Shown here one piece after another: positions 34,201-46,572 of a stretch of DNA of 64,000 nt. A model generated the notes under the pieces. That model made no database searches, was not told the DNA's origin, and was given only the letters and a program-made list of their open reading frames with translations. The DNA is from Pyrus communis (Eukaryota > Streptophyta > Magnoliopsida > Rosales > Rosaceae): contig NC_084813.1 in NCBI RefSeq assembly GCF_963583255.1, forward strand, positions 24,086,953 through 24,150,952, given 5' to 3'. A program made the position numbers and the translations under genes. The first letter of the stretch is position 1, and each line of letters opens with the position of its first letter.

Positions 34201-34517
34201 GTATCACGATTTTTCATGTTTCGGTTTGACCTAACGATGAAGTTAACCTGTACTTTGGAATGCAGAAAAAGATGAAGCTAAGAGAAATATTGAGGAGTGG
34301 GAACTGCATACTAAAGAGATTGAAAAAGCATGAGGATGTAGGCACAGATCACCTCTACTTCTTCTCCCAAGTTGACATGAAATTAGTAGCTAGGGTTTTG
34401 AACATGTCGAATATTACAACGGAGCAACTAGCGTGGTGCCGCAATAAGTTGAGCAAGATAAATTTTGTGAACCGAAAGCTCCGCGTAGATCCTTCCATCT
34501 TGCTATTTCCATGCTAG
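31241..34517 (+). CDS. DUF1666 family protein (often mislabelled 'ribosomal protein L34Ae')
   Basis: Five exons: 31241-31416, 31542-32776, 33424-33840, 33932-34164 and 34266-34517. Joined, they give 2313 nt and 770 residues. All junctions keep frame with GT-AG borders. Residues about 33-58 form a hydrophobic, probably membrane-spanning segment (FFTLSVSSLLLALFRFF). A long acidic, Ser/Glu-rich, probably disordered region follows to about residue 400. The conserved DUF1666 domain lies in the C-terminal half, with ELEVVYVGQLCLSWEILQWQ and SVRAIWRFIRADK as its most distinctive stretches. The domain function is unknown. Databases often name relatives after ribosomal protein L34, but nothing here resembles L34. 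RPL34 itself lies 3.2 kb downstream on the same strand. Exon 2 contains an in-frame 93-bp duplication. The start is the first ATG leading into the hydrophobic segment. Confidence 0.9.
31597..31782 (+). repeat. In-frame 93-bp tandem duplication in the DUF1666 gene
   Basis: Two adjacent copies of 31 codons share TCTGAAGAAAC at 31597 and 31690 and encode SEETDQMVSNN and SEETNQMVSNN, each followed by a related EALPxK segment. It adds one extra repeat to the acidic region without breaking frame. Confidence 0.85.
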
Positions 34518-34761
34518 CAATAGTAGCCAAACTTTTGTCTAACCAAAGAAGTAATATTAGCTTCCCAACTATATATTATTGTTCATATTTTCTCAACAAA
34601 GCGATATTTTAATTTACATTAATATACGAGGAAAAGATTTCAAATTTGAAAATAAAATTGCGAACACACTGACTTGACTAAGGGCTGTTATGCTATTTTT
34701 AAATCTGCTTTTGTGCGAATAAAGTGAGAAAAAAAAAACAGCCAAATGTTTGGTAAACTAA

Positions 34762-35150
34762 GGGATGTAGTCAAACTCGGATTTGAGAGGATTTTAAAAG
34801 ACTTTAAAATCCTAGTGTAGTCAATTAAAATATTTAAAATGATTTTAGAATTTATTTAAATCTAGGTGTAGTCAATTAAAAGATTTTAAAATCCATTCAA
34901 ATCTAAATGTATTAAAAAAAATTAAGATTTTGGAGGATTTCAATAAGTTGTGGATTTTGTGGGATTTGAGAGCTATAACCAAGACTAAAAATAATCCAAC
35001 CTCACCCCCTAGGATTTCAAATCCTTCCACCACAATCCAGTCAAATTCTTTAAAATTCATAAGAATTTTGTATGAGTCTTTAATCTTCTTAAATCCTATA
35101 AAATCTATCATTCTTAAAATCCTTTAAAATCTTAGTTTAACTACACCCCC
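34762..35150. mobile_element. Tourist/Harbinger-like MITE, 389 bp
   Basis: Starts GGGATGTAGT and ends ACTACACCCCC. It is flanked by TAA on both sides (34759-34761 and 35151-35153). The arms are rich in GATTTTAAAATCC-like words. A 3-bp TAA/TTA target with a GGG terminus is typical of Tourist-like elements. Confidence 0.8.
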
Positions 35151-35153
35151 TAA

Positions 35154-35875
35154 AGGACTTTTAGCGAAAAGATAGGTAGGGGTAGAATTGTCAAGATAAA
35201 ACTTATAGTAGTTGGTACGATTCACTTGCCTCCAATGACAAAAACGTTTTTTTGAGAAGCATATGTAGAGCTGCTTATATTTCCTGCTATTTTGGACTCA
35301 TGATTTAAAAAAAAAATTATTATTATTTTTATTTACCAATTACAATTAAAACTCGAACTTTTTTTAAAAGTTAATTTTATAAAAATATTACATAACCCCA
35401 AACCAGCCCTCACGAGTCAACGCATACATGCTTATTGTTCATATTTTGATAGGTTGAAAAATATGTATGGCGGTGGTAATGTGAAGTCTCTAGGCAGCGA
35501 GAGATTTTTTAGTATGACTGTCATACGATGTGATATATCAGGTATTTCTATATAAATGGTGGGTTATGTGTGTTAAAAGGTTAATAATTTAAAAATTAAA
35601 AATTTTCACCACTTGCTTAAAAACACGCGATGTATTATTCGTATTTTCGTCACAATTAAAAATTTCTTCTAGGCAGCATACGAAACATAAATCTGGCGGC
35701 AAAGATGAGGTGCCTCCACCTTATGGGTTCGTAAGTTGTAATGTCATCGTAATGAACATTTACTTGGTCAAAATTTCAAATTTCAATGATGCTGTACCTT
35801 TACTCAAGTAAATTAACTTACCTATTAACTTTTTGTAATGGTTGGTGGCTAGGTAGTTAACAACAAACTTAATGT
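35154..35875. other. Intergenic, no gene recognised
   Basis: AT-rich spacer between the DUF1666 gene and a transposon remnant. No domain, RNA gene or repeat is supported. Confidence 0.5.
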
Positions 35876-36057
35876 GGTGTTTCGATAACCAATTAAGTAC
35901 TAGTTTGGAACTGGTTTTCAAAAATATTTGAAGTATTTTTTACAAGAAGTACATAACTGGTGTTTTTTTGCAAAAAATATTTAAGTGCTTTTGGAACCCA
36001 AATTTTTTTCTCTAGAAACGCTTTCAGTCATTTTAAAAGTATTTCCAAATGAATCCT
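35876..36057. mobile_element. hAT-like element fragment
   Basis: In reverse complement it starts ATTCATTTGGAAATACTT and shares ACTTTTAAAATGACTGA with 13437-13500. The other end (near GTGTTTCGATAACC) is poorly conserved, so the element is decayed or partial. Confidence 0.45.
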
Positions 36058-36290
36058 AAGTAATGATTTTAATTAGGTTGCAAGATTATTTTTTTTTTCA
36101 TTCTATTTTTATATCACATTAAGATTTTTTTTTTTTCCAACTATGTGAGAGAATGTTTGGTCTTTTTATTAGCAGAGCAATATGGTTAATGAGCTAGATA
36201 GTTGGTTGTTAAAGAGAGACGAGACAGAAATTGATAGGATTCAAACCGTCATATGTAGAATAAATTCTACTGGACCATTAGTCACACTAA

Positions 36291-37164
36291 GGGCCAGTTT
36301 GGGATTGCTATGCCTTTTTAAAAAACTGTTTATGTTGTGCTTTAAGAATAATTAGTTATAAAATAAGGTTGGTCAGCATTTGGTTAACTGAATTTTAAAA
36401 GTGTTGTGAGTATGAAAAATAGCGCAAAATCGTTTGGTAAAATTTAATGGAAAAGTTATATAATTGTATACAATGACAAATGGACATAATAGTAGGAGTG
36501 GGGGTGACAACAACAGTGGTGGTGGTAGTGCTAATAACAGGATGTGTGTGGCTGGGGTGGAAAGGTAACAATGGTGGCGGTTGCGATAATGGGGGTTGTG
36601 TCGGCAGTGGCGGCAATGATGGTGGTAATGGCAGTTGTAGTTGTGGTGCAATGGTGGCGGTTGTAGTAATGGTGGTGGTGGTGGCGATGGCAGCATCGAT
36701 GGTGGTAATGGTGGTAGTGGTAGTGGTGGTGGCAATGGTGGCGATAGTGGTAGTGATTGTGCTGACAATGATGATAGTGGTGGAGGTTGTGGTTAAGGCG
36801 GTGTTGGTAACAAAAATGGTGGTTGTAATGACGGTGATGGTGTAAGGTTACTATTTGTAGTGGTAGGTGGTAGTGTTTACTTTATTTTCTAAGGGATAGA
36901 ATGTGTGTGGAAGGCTAAACAATGTTATTTAAAAAAAAAATTAATGAAGTTACAACAATTGAAAATAATTATTAAAGACCCAACTTTGTTTTTTATTAAA
37001 GCAATTTTTAAAAACAACCTACATGTTTTTAATAGATGCTATCTGGAAACCATTACTTTGAAAATAGGCAGGATATTTTACTTTTACTAAACAAATTTTT
37101 ACTGCTTAACTTTAAAGTTAAGCAGGTTTTAGTTAAAAAAAAAAAAAACAATACCAAATGGAGC
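36291..37164. mobile_element. Possible hAT-like element with a GGT-rich core
   Basis: The left end is GGGCCAGTTTGGGATTGC. The right end in reverse complement is GCTCCATTTGGTATTGTT. These are related but not perfect. No target duplication could be identified. The core (about 36490-36845) is low-complexity GGTGGT/GGTAGT sequence. The call rests only on the ends. Confidence 0.4.
36490..36845. repeat. Low-complexity (GGN)n region
   Basis: Imperfect GGT/GTG/GCA triplets over about 355 bp. Both strands are open in several frames simply because stop codons are rare in this composition; the open frames here are not genes. Confidence 0.85.
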
Positions 37165-37399
37165 GTAAGACTCGAGATTAGGACCAAACATTGAATTTTA
37201 CATCTCATTCGGGGTGTCCTATATTATGAGGGGTGAATTTTGAAAAACATGAACGATTCAGTTTGATTAAATCGTGATCCAGAAAGCCCAAATTTTAAAT
37301 CAGACCGACTAATCTGGTTCGATATAGTACTGAAAAGGAAAATTGACAAGAAAAGCCACACGGTTCAGTCCGGTTTTGTCGAATTTTCGGTGGATCAGC

Positions 37400-39219
<1,820 letters not shown>

Positions 39220-39572
39220 TAGTCGTTTGAATGAATTATAAGAAATGGTTGAGCAAGATTTTGTCGTTAGGTTTTGTTGATTGATGAATTTGGATCTGAG
39301 ATTGGGATGCTTTTATTGTTAAGTGCTGCTCGGTTACTCGGTTAATTTCGTTTCAATGATAACTAATTCCCTGTTTCTTCCTTTGTGTAATCTTGTTCGT
39401 TTATCTTTATCTTTACTGGCAAATGGCAATGCTTCAGTTTGTTTTTCAGTGCAAATTTTATGCCGTTCTAAAATACTCGTGGATGATGACGATGATATTG
39501 TAAACTACTTTAATTTACCGGGCGATGTCTACATGCTTCAAGAAAAAGGCTAACTTAGCTACTTATGAAGAA

Positions 39573-39620
39573 CATCATATGTCAAACACCATATGTCATC
39601 ATATGTCAAACACCATATGT
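39573..39620. repeat. 24-bp perfect tandem repeat
   Basis: Two identical units beginning CATCATATGTC, about 350 bp downstream of the RPL34 stop. Confidence 0.85.
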
Positions 39621-40363
39621 CATATTTCTCATGCATAGGAATGAGAGGGGAAAATAAAATTGAGGATAGGAATTAGTGGGAAAAAATAGGGGGAAAATTT
39701 TGTTTTTTTTATTTATGTTCAGTTTTTTAATCATTTTTAAGAGTAAAATGATTTAACTACCCTTGTATAGTCATATGTTGTGCACATAATCTCACTTAAC
39801 AGAAATATGGATGGAATATATGAAAAACTAACGGTAGGGGCAAATCGGCTAAAAAAATTAGTTTGAGTCCTAAATTTTCCAATAGAAAAGTTCAGGGAGG
39901 AAATCGAAAGCTAAGTGAAGATTCAGAAGGTAAATCGACAGTTTATTATTTATTTTTTAAATAATCAAGTATGTTAATAAATGAGATCAACACCAAGAAA
40001 AATGAGTAGAAGCACGAGAGTCATTATATTTAAAAAAGATAAAAAAATCCCCAATCCAAGGAATGACTTTAGGAGGTAACCAACAAGACAGTATTAATCT
40101 TAGTTATTTTATGTCATAAATATTGAAGGAATGTTGCTTTCAAAGAAATTTATCTTAATTGATTATCCTAAAACATAAATATTATAACATAAGGCCTATA
40201 TGTGATTGATGAGTAATTTGGACAAGCACTTATGTCTGGAACTTACATTACAAATTTACAACTTAACTACTGATAATATTATTTTCTATCTCAGTTTTTT
40301 ATTTTTTTTTAAACATTGGATATTTACAAAACGACTTTTACCGGGGATCAAGCATGTATCGTC
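39621..40363. other. Intergenic, no gene recognised
   Basis: AT-rich spacer after RPL34 with no domain or clear repeat. Confidence 0.5.
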
Positions 40364-40948
40364 TAGGTGTGCAACTTGGACAGGTTTGATGGTCAACCCA
40401 TTCCTTACCAAACATTTCTACTTCGGGTATGGGTTCGGTTCAGTTTCATGTTGGTTTATTCTGGTTCGGGTTTAAATTGGGTTCGGACTTACTCGGGTTG
40501 GGTTAGGTTTTGCTCAACTTTATTGATTTAAATATTACATTGTTTTATAAGATAAATTTCAAATTTTGAACCAAATAATGTCAAAAATATTTAAATTCAA
40601 ATTTACACAGACAATATCAATGTTTTAACCAAAATAAACATAAAATCAACACAATCATTCATTGTTCAAATGAAAACCAAACAACAAACTTCAAGTATAG
40701 ACCTCCTAAACTTGTATATCTAGCTTATATAATATGAAATGGGACAGGTAATATGTACATGAGTAATTCGGGCTAGAAATTGGGTTGGGTTTAGGTTGAC
40801 ACCAATCCAACCAAACCCAATCAAAAATTGGGTTAAGGTCGGGTTGGGTTTGGACGGATTTTTACTTCATTCTAACCCGCTCGATTGGGTTTAAATTTGG
40901 GTTGGGCTTGGACGGATTCGGGTTAACCCAATCCAAGTTACACCCCTA
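40364..40948. mobile_element. hAT-like element, 585 bp
   Basis: The ends are TAGGTGTGCAACTTGG and, inverted, TAGGGGTGTAACTTGG. The flanks GTATCGTC (40356-40363) and GCATCGTC (40949-40956) are an 8-bp target duplication with one mismatch. The subterminal regions are full of GGGTT/AACCC words (TTGGGTT, CGGGTT), as is common for this type of plant element. Confidence 0.82.
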
Positions 40949-40956
40949 GCATCGTC

Positions 40957-41821
40957 CTTACAGTCATATGAGTCAAATTTGAGGCTTTCTTCAGGTAAGT
41001 GAAAACAACTATTTGCGAACCAAACAAGGACTTGTATCTGGTGCATTTGGTCAATATAGGTTTGCTTGAAAAATGAAAATGGTATGGGTTGAAGTGTTGC
41101 TTAACAATTTTATACCAAGAATGTAAAGCATAAACATATAATATATAATGGACGATGCATGGAATTTGATGTGGGTAAGGAAAACTATATTATAATTAGC
41201 TAAGAAAGTCATTCACATTGATCGATTAAGTTTTGTCTGATAGGAACATGCATGGTTGTGTTAATTAGAAGGTTGATGTTTGCAAAGAAAGAGAGGTTAG
41301 AATGTTAGAAATAGGGTAGTTTACAAGATCGGAAATGGATGTCGCTTATATTATCGATTATAATATGGTATGAAGGATATGAACAGAGAGTGAGTATGGA
41401 ATTTAATGAATTTGACATAAAAGGATTTGTCAAATATATAGAGATGGAAATAACTTTGGAGGAATTGTATTCTTCAGGGGTAGTTATAACTTTTTACGTT
41501 GAAATATAACTATTCATATCCTTTTAGAATTAATTAATTATATTATTTCTATTTCTAATTAATTAACTTATTTCACTACAATCATATGTATATTAGTACA
41601 CCAATATTATGATGTACTTTTACATATGATTACACATATTGTCAAAACCGTATTATCATAATCATATTCCAACGTAGAAAACTTGGTTTGGAAGAGTTTG
41701 ATCCAAATTTCAACTTAGGTTGCACGCATGGGTTCCCAATCCAAGGTCAAGCAACAGACAACAAGGGTTGCAAATGAGGATCTATGTATCTGGGGAATTT
41801 CACCAAATTTGAGTCTCCTCA
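40957..41821. other. Intergenic, no gene recognised
   Basis: AT-rich; no domain, RNA gene or structured repeat seen. Confidence 0.5.
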
Positions 41822-41828
41822 CATACAT

Positions 41829-41873
<45 letters not shown>

Positions 41874-41877
41874 TATA
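41822..41877. repeat. (CA)n microsatellite
   Basis: Imperfect ACAT units lead into about 15 CA dinucleotides and back to ACAT. Confidence 0.95.
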
Positions 41878-41892
41878 CGGACAATTAGTTTA

Positions 41893-42013
41893 GGGAAGTG
41901 TTATTTGTACTCCAAAAATCTCATTCTACACGCCTCACAAGTGTATTTTTCCTTCCTAATATAGAAAGTTTGGAGTGTAAAATGAGATTTTTGGAGTGCT
42001 AATAATAATTCTC
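41893..42013. mobile_element. hAT-like MITE, family A, copy 5
   Basis: Starts GGGAAGTGTTATTTGTACTC and ends GCTAATAATAATTCTC. A perfect 8-bp target duplication TTAGTTTA lies at 41885-41892 and 42014-42021. It matches copies 2 and 3 internally. Confidence 0.9.
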
Positions 42014-42021
42014 TTAGTTTA

Positions 42022-43326
42022 AATTGTACACACTGATGATTTAAATTAACATCTCATTGTTAGCTTAATACTAGTGGCTCTTTTTGAATAGTGTAGTGGT
42101 TGGTTGACATGAAAACTTTTTTTAGTACGAAGGTCATACTGTCACATGTCGTTACTAATTCATGCGTCATAATATTGATAAATGACATAAGCGTACATAG
42201 ATTGGTAATACCACGTAAAATAGAAAGCGTAACAAAGCTAAGTGATCTCAATTCGTTGGAAGAAATGCAGCTTCTCAAAACGGGTGTCTGGAAAGTACCA
42301 AAAAGATTGTTCTTTTTGGCCAGTGAGGCTACCAAAGCAATTTGGATGTTAGGAAGTTTGGATTCCCATGTTCGTGAAATCAAGGGGATTGACCCATGCC
42401 TTCTCATTTCTTAAGTAATTAAGTGATGCAGTGAGAAAACTAATTAAGGCGGATTCATTGTTTCAGTATATATGGATTTCAAACTAACCAAACAGAAAAG
42501 CTTTCTGTATTAAACAATATGCTGTTCATACTTTTATATCCTTTAAGTTCAACACTCAAAACATAATAAAAGGAATTCAATAAAATTTAACAAAAAACTT
42601 AGAAGTTCAATACATTTTTATATTAACATATTATCTGTTAATATTGTCGATCAGCCATCATATTGACAATCCTCCCCGTCCAAAAGAAGAATTGTTAACT
42701 ATAATATTTACCATACTTTATTAATTTAGGAAGAGGAAAAAATCCGTGAACAATCAACAGGAGCAGATAAACTCTCTGCATATATAAGATTCCAATCTTG
42801 AGCACATACAAGACATGATTTTTGACACATCCCAATTCAAAATGTCCCTAGTAACTCGATTCATAGTTCAGATAAACCTTCCAGGTTGGAGTGTGTCAAT
42901 TTCTTCATCCGTTTGCTTTTGTTTTGTTCTTATTGTGTTCCATCTTGCATGCATGTAACTTTAAAGGTCAGACGACATGCATCACTGGTCAAACCCTAAC
43001 CCTAGTAGTTGAACTGCCCTGTGTGGAGCAGTTTGGTGAACAGTACTCTGAATTTACCCTAAATAGACAGCTGTCCAAGAACAATTTTAGCCCAAACAAT
43101 CACTGTTTGCCTAACCTTGTCAACACTGTAGCACTATATTCTTGTAATTTCTGGATTTACTGGTAATTCAGTAAAAATATATCGTTTTTCTATTATTTCC
43201 AATTTACCATGCATCGTCTCAGTGTAATTAAAGATTAGTCCGGTGTTTTATTTTGCATGGTGGTTTTTTCTTTTGCTAATCCATAACTAGTTCTGGATTA
43301 TCTTAAGACTAAATAATTTCTATAAA
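42022..43326. other. Intergenic, no gene recognised
   Basis: The open frames at 42100-42414 (104 codons) and 42891-43166 (91 codons) have no recognisable domain. I cannot exclude a transposon remnant, but there is no positive evidence for a gene. Confidence 0.5.
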
Positions 43327-43595
43327 CAACAACAATCAAGCCTTATCCTATTAAGTAAGGTCGGCCGTATGAATTCTAAAATGTCATTGCATTCGTTCTT
43401 CCATTAGCCCAAGGACTCCATATATTTTCTTAAAATATTTTTCTAAGTCTTCCCAGGTCTTCCCTTACCCCTTCTACCCTAAGCCTCCACCTCATAGTTT
43501 CATCTTCTAACTAGAGTATCTATAAGTGTTTGGTTTACATGTTCAAACTACCCTAACAAATTTTCTCTCGCCCAGATAAATTTCTATATATTTTC
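43327..43595 (-). mobile_element. 3' fragment of an RTE-type LINE, minus strand
   Basis: The plus strand has ACAACAACAATCAAGCCTTA followed by AGTAAGGTCGGCCGTATGAA, the familiar 3'-terminal signature of plant RTE elements in reverse. Read on the minus strand it encodes, with stops, remnants of a GWFGHV-like block (LLG*FEHVNQTLIDTLVRR) and GRRGKGRPGKT. The rest of the LINE is absent and the fragment is dead. Confidence 0.75.
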
Positions 43596-44382
43596 AAAAT
43601 GCTCAGAGAAATTTCAATATATTTTTGCATAGATATCTCTTGGATTCACTATAATTTTGAGCTTTTGTGTTTGGGAAGTTAGTCCCTAATTAAATTACAT
43701 GGTTAGCAAAAAATAAAAAGAATTTAAGAAATGATTATTTAAAAGATGGTATAAGCCAAAAATAAAGATTACTCAAATAAATAAATTATAATATTATGAC
43801 AAGGAACGTCTGTTTGTCATTTTGTCTAAGGTGGTTTGAAGATAAAAATGGAATTGGTTTCTATAGCCAAGCTATGAGAAAATGTGAAAGCAACTTGGAA
43901 TTTAAAATTCCAGAAAAAAAAGAAAATTGCTTAATTTTTCCACACTCTTTGAGATCCTTAGTTTGGATTTAAATAACCCTCTCCTCCTTCTGCAGTCCAA
44001 GAAGCACACACCAGCTTAAATAAAAAGCACTTAATTCAATAATAATCTCATTCACTTAACTACTCAAGTTTTTCTTGGTAGCTGTTGTTATAAGAGTTGA
44101 AACCCTCAGCAGCTTCTGCTTACCAAAACAGTGATTTTCGTGCAAACCTACTTCTCTCCATTTTAGTCACCCTAAAGGGGCGGCTGAGGCCTTGGGTGGC
44201 ACATGATATATAGCTTTGGATGAAGTTGGCTTTTAACTCACAAGTGCTTCTCTTTGAGCTCACGTTCAAGAACTAGTTAAAAGTGCTTATCCAAAAAGCT
44301 TAAGCTGTTCCACTATTTGATTAGAGATATATTATTTCTTACGATTTAGAGAAGGAAGAGAAGTATGGAGTAGAAGAACGAG
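43596..44382 (+). promoter_or_regulatory. Upstream region and 5' leader of the NAC gene
   Basis: A possible TATA box, TTTAAATAACC, lies near 43967. A CT-rich stretch (about 43978-43992) follows. The rest is unremarkable AT-rich sequence. Confidence 0.4.
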
Positions 44383-46053
44383 ATGGAAAAGGTTGATGAT
44401 GTGATGTTGCCGGGTTTTCGGTTTCACCCGACCGATGAGGAGCTTGTAGGGTTTTACCTGAAGAGAAAATTCCAGCAGGGGGTTCTTCCCATTGAGCTGA
44501 TTAAGCAAGTTGACATTTATAAATATGATCCCTGGGATCTTCCAAGTAAGTTAACTTGTCTCCGATTCATTCTTATAAAGTGCTTTTTTAGTTTAGAGTT
44601 TTAAACTGTTTGCCCTTTTCATGTTTTGGATCTGTCTCAAGTTTATGATGTGTATGGCCAATTTAGAAAAGTTAAAAGTGTTTTCTGCAGAAAAAAACCT
44701 CTTCTACCTGCGTTTGACTAGACAGAAAAACTCAAAACTTATGAAGCGTTCTCTGTCAATCTAGTAGGTGCTTCTTGAGGAAGCACTTGGATTTTTAAAA
44801 TAAATTTCAATAAACATCATATATTCTTCTTGCTTTTTGCTTGACTTTTCAAATGAGCGTATAGCAACTGTCACTGAACTTGTAAGTTGTATTTCATCTG
44901 TGCAAGCAGAGCTGGCAAGTACTGGGGAGAAAGAGTGGTACTTCTACTGCCCGAGGGACCGAAAATACAAGAACAGCACTAGGCCTAATCGCGTCACGGA
45001 AGCCGGGTTTTGGAAAGCAACCGGAACAGATCGGCCTGTCTATTCTTCGGAAGGCTCCAAGTGCATAGGTTTAAAGAAGTCCCTTGTGTTCTACAGAGGC
45101 AGAGCTGCAAAAGGGATCAAAACTGACTGGATGATGCACGAGTTTCGGTTGCCTTCTCTCTCAAATTCAGTTCCACCAAAAAAGCTCTTAGATAAAAGCC
45201 TCCCTCCAAATGTAAGTACTAGTTAAAAATTTGGAAACCGAAGTAAAATAATCGGGCTACGAAAATATTGTTCATTTTTTATTAAAGAACTGACTGTCGA
45301 CATGTCATTATTAATGGTTGTATTTGTCTAGTCAATAAAACGTGCCAACATGTTATTGCTCTGCTGATTAAAATACTTCATGGTGTGCAGGATTCATGGG
45401 CAATTTGCAGGATTTTCAAGAAAACAAACTCCATGGCACAGAGAGCACTTTCTCACTCTTGGGACTCTCAGTTTCCAGAGGCTACGGCAGCTGGTTTATT
45501 CACCCAACAGTTCAGCTCAGAGGACATGTCTTGCACAACTGACATGGGATCAACCATGCAGTTTTGGAATAACAATGACTTGCAACAAGCATCTAACACA
45601 AACTACTCTTCCTTTGACACTCTTCCTTACAAACCAATCAACCCTACCGTGTCGAAACCCTCCATGTTCGACGGAGAGTTTCCCAACAGCTTCATGTTCT
45701 CGCCGGCTGAACTGTCCGGAACTATGAACCCTGCGTTAATCGATGATTTAAGCAACCCCGCAGGGAGCATAGACTTCGATGGTTCACAGCAGCAGTTCAC
45801 CGGCTTTTCGATCAGTTTGCAGCAACAGGATCAGATGCAAGGAAACACGGGGACATCAGAAAACGAAGGGGGATTCAGGAGGAACATGAGTAGTAGTAGT
45901 AGTAATAGTACAAGCCAGTGGGGAAGCAGCAGCATCAGATCAATTGGTTTTCCCTTCAGTTTGGCTTCAGATGATGAGTCTTGGAAGCCAACTCTGCCTT
46001 CTTATTCACCACCTTATCCTAGTAGCTATTCTACAAACAAATGCTACACTTGA
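44383..46053 (+). CDS. NAC transcription factor, FEZ-like (NAC009/NAC094 clade)
   Basis: Three exons: 44383-44545, 44910-45211 and 45391-46053. Joined, they give 1128 nt and 375 residues. The intron positions are the usual ones for NAC genes. The N-terminal NAC domain (about residues 9-160) shows subdomain [21 protein letters not shown], then [69 protein letters not shown] and WMMHEFRLP, ending with [20 protein letters not shown]. This combination is closest to Arabidopsis FEZ, a nuclear factor promoting root-cap stem-cell divisions. The C-terminal half is Ser/Gln-rich, typical of an activation domain, with a short Ser run (SSSSNS) near residue 310. RPL34 lies upstream, as FEZ and RPL34A are neighbours in Arabidopsis (from memory). 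The clade is confident; one-to-one orthology is inference. Confidence 0.93.
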
Positions 46054-46156
46054 TGCAAATCATTTTGCGAAAGAGAATATATTTGGTAGGGCTGCCTGAT
46101 TAAGGCAATTTTCACATTGCCCAGACCAAAATACAAAGAGATCTCATACTTTTATG

Positions 46157-46535
46157 TAGACCTGGCAATTTCTGACACGACCCGATAACCCGACACGACA
46201 CGACACGAAATTAACAGGTGTTTGGGTTGACACGATAACGAATCGGGTCTTATCGGGTAACCCGATAAGCACCTGTTAAGATAACGGGTTGGGTCGGGTA
46301 TACACGTGGGTAAACACGATACACGATAAGCAGAATATTATTTTTATAATTTTATAACCCTCAAAAAATACTGTAATAATTATATACATTAATTTTACAA
46401 TTTTATACCCCTAAAAATTATAATAAATATATATATATATATATATATATTAAATTAACTATAAAATTTATAATAATTATAATAATTATATATACTATAA
46501 TAATTATACCCCCAAAATATTAAGTCTATCTATAC

Positions 46536-46572
<37 letters not shown>

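Noticed and set aside
36373..36845. Overlapping open frames of 121-131 codons on both strands
   Set aside because: They arise from GGT/ACC triplet composition; the predicted proteins are low-complexity Val/Gly or Pro/Leu/His strings with no domain.
42100..42414. 104-codon open frame with an opposite-strand frame over the same bases
   Set aside because: No recognised family; both strands are open and no flanking exons could be found.
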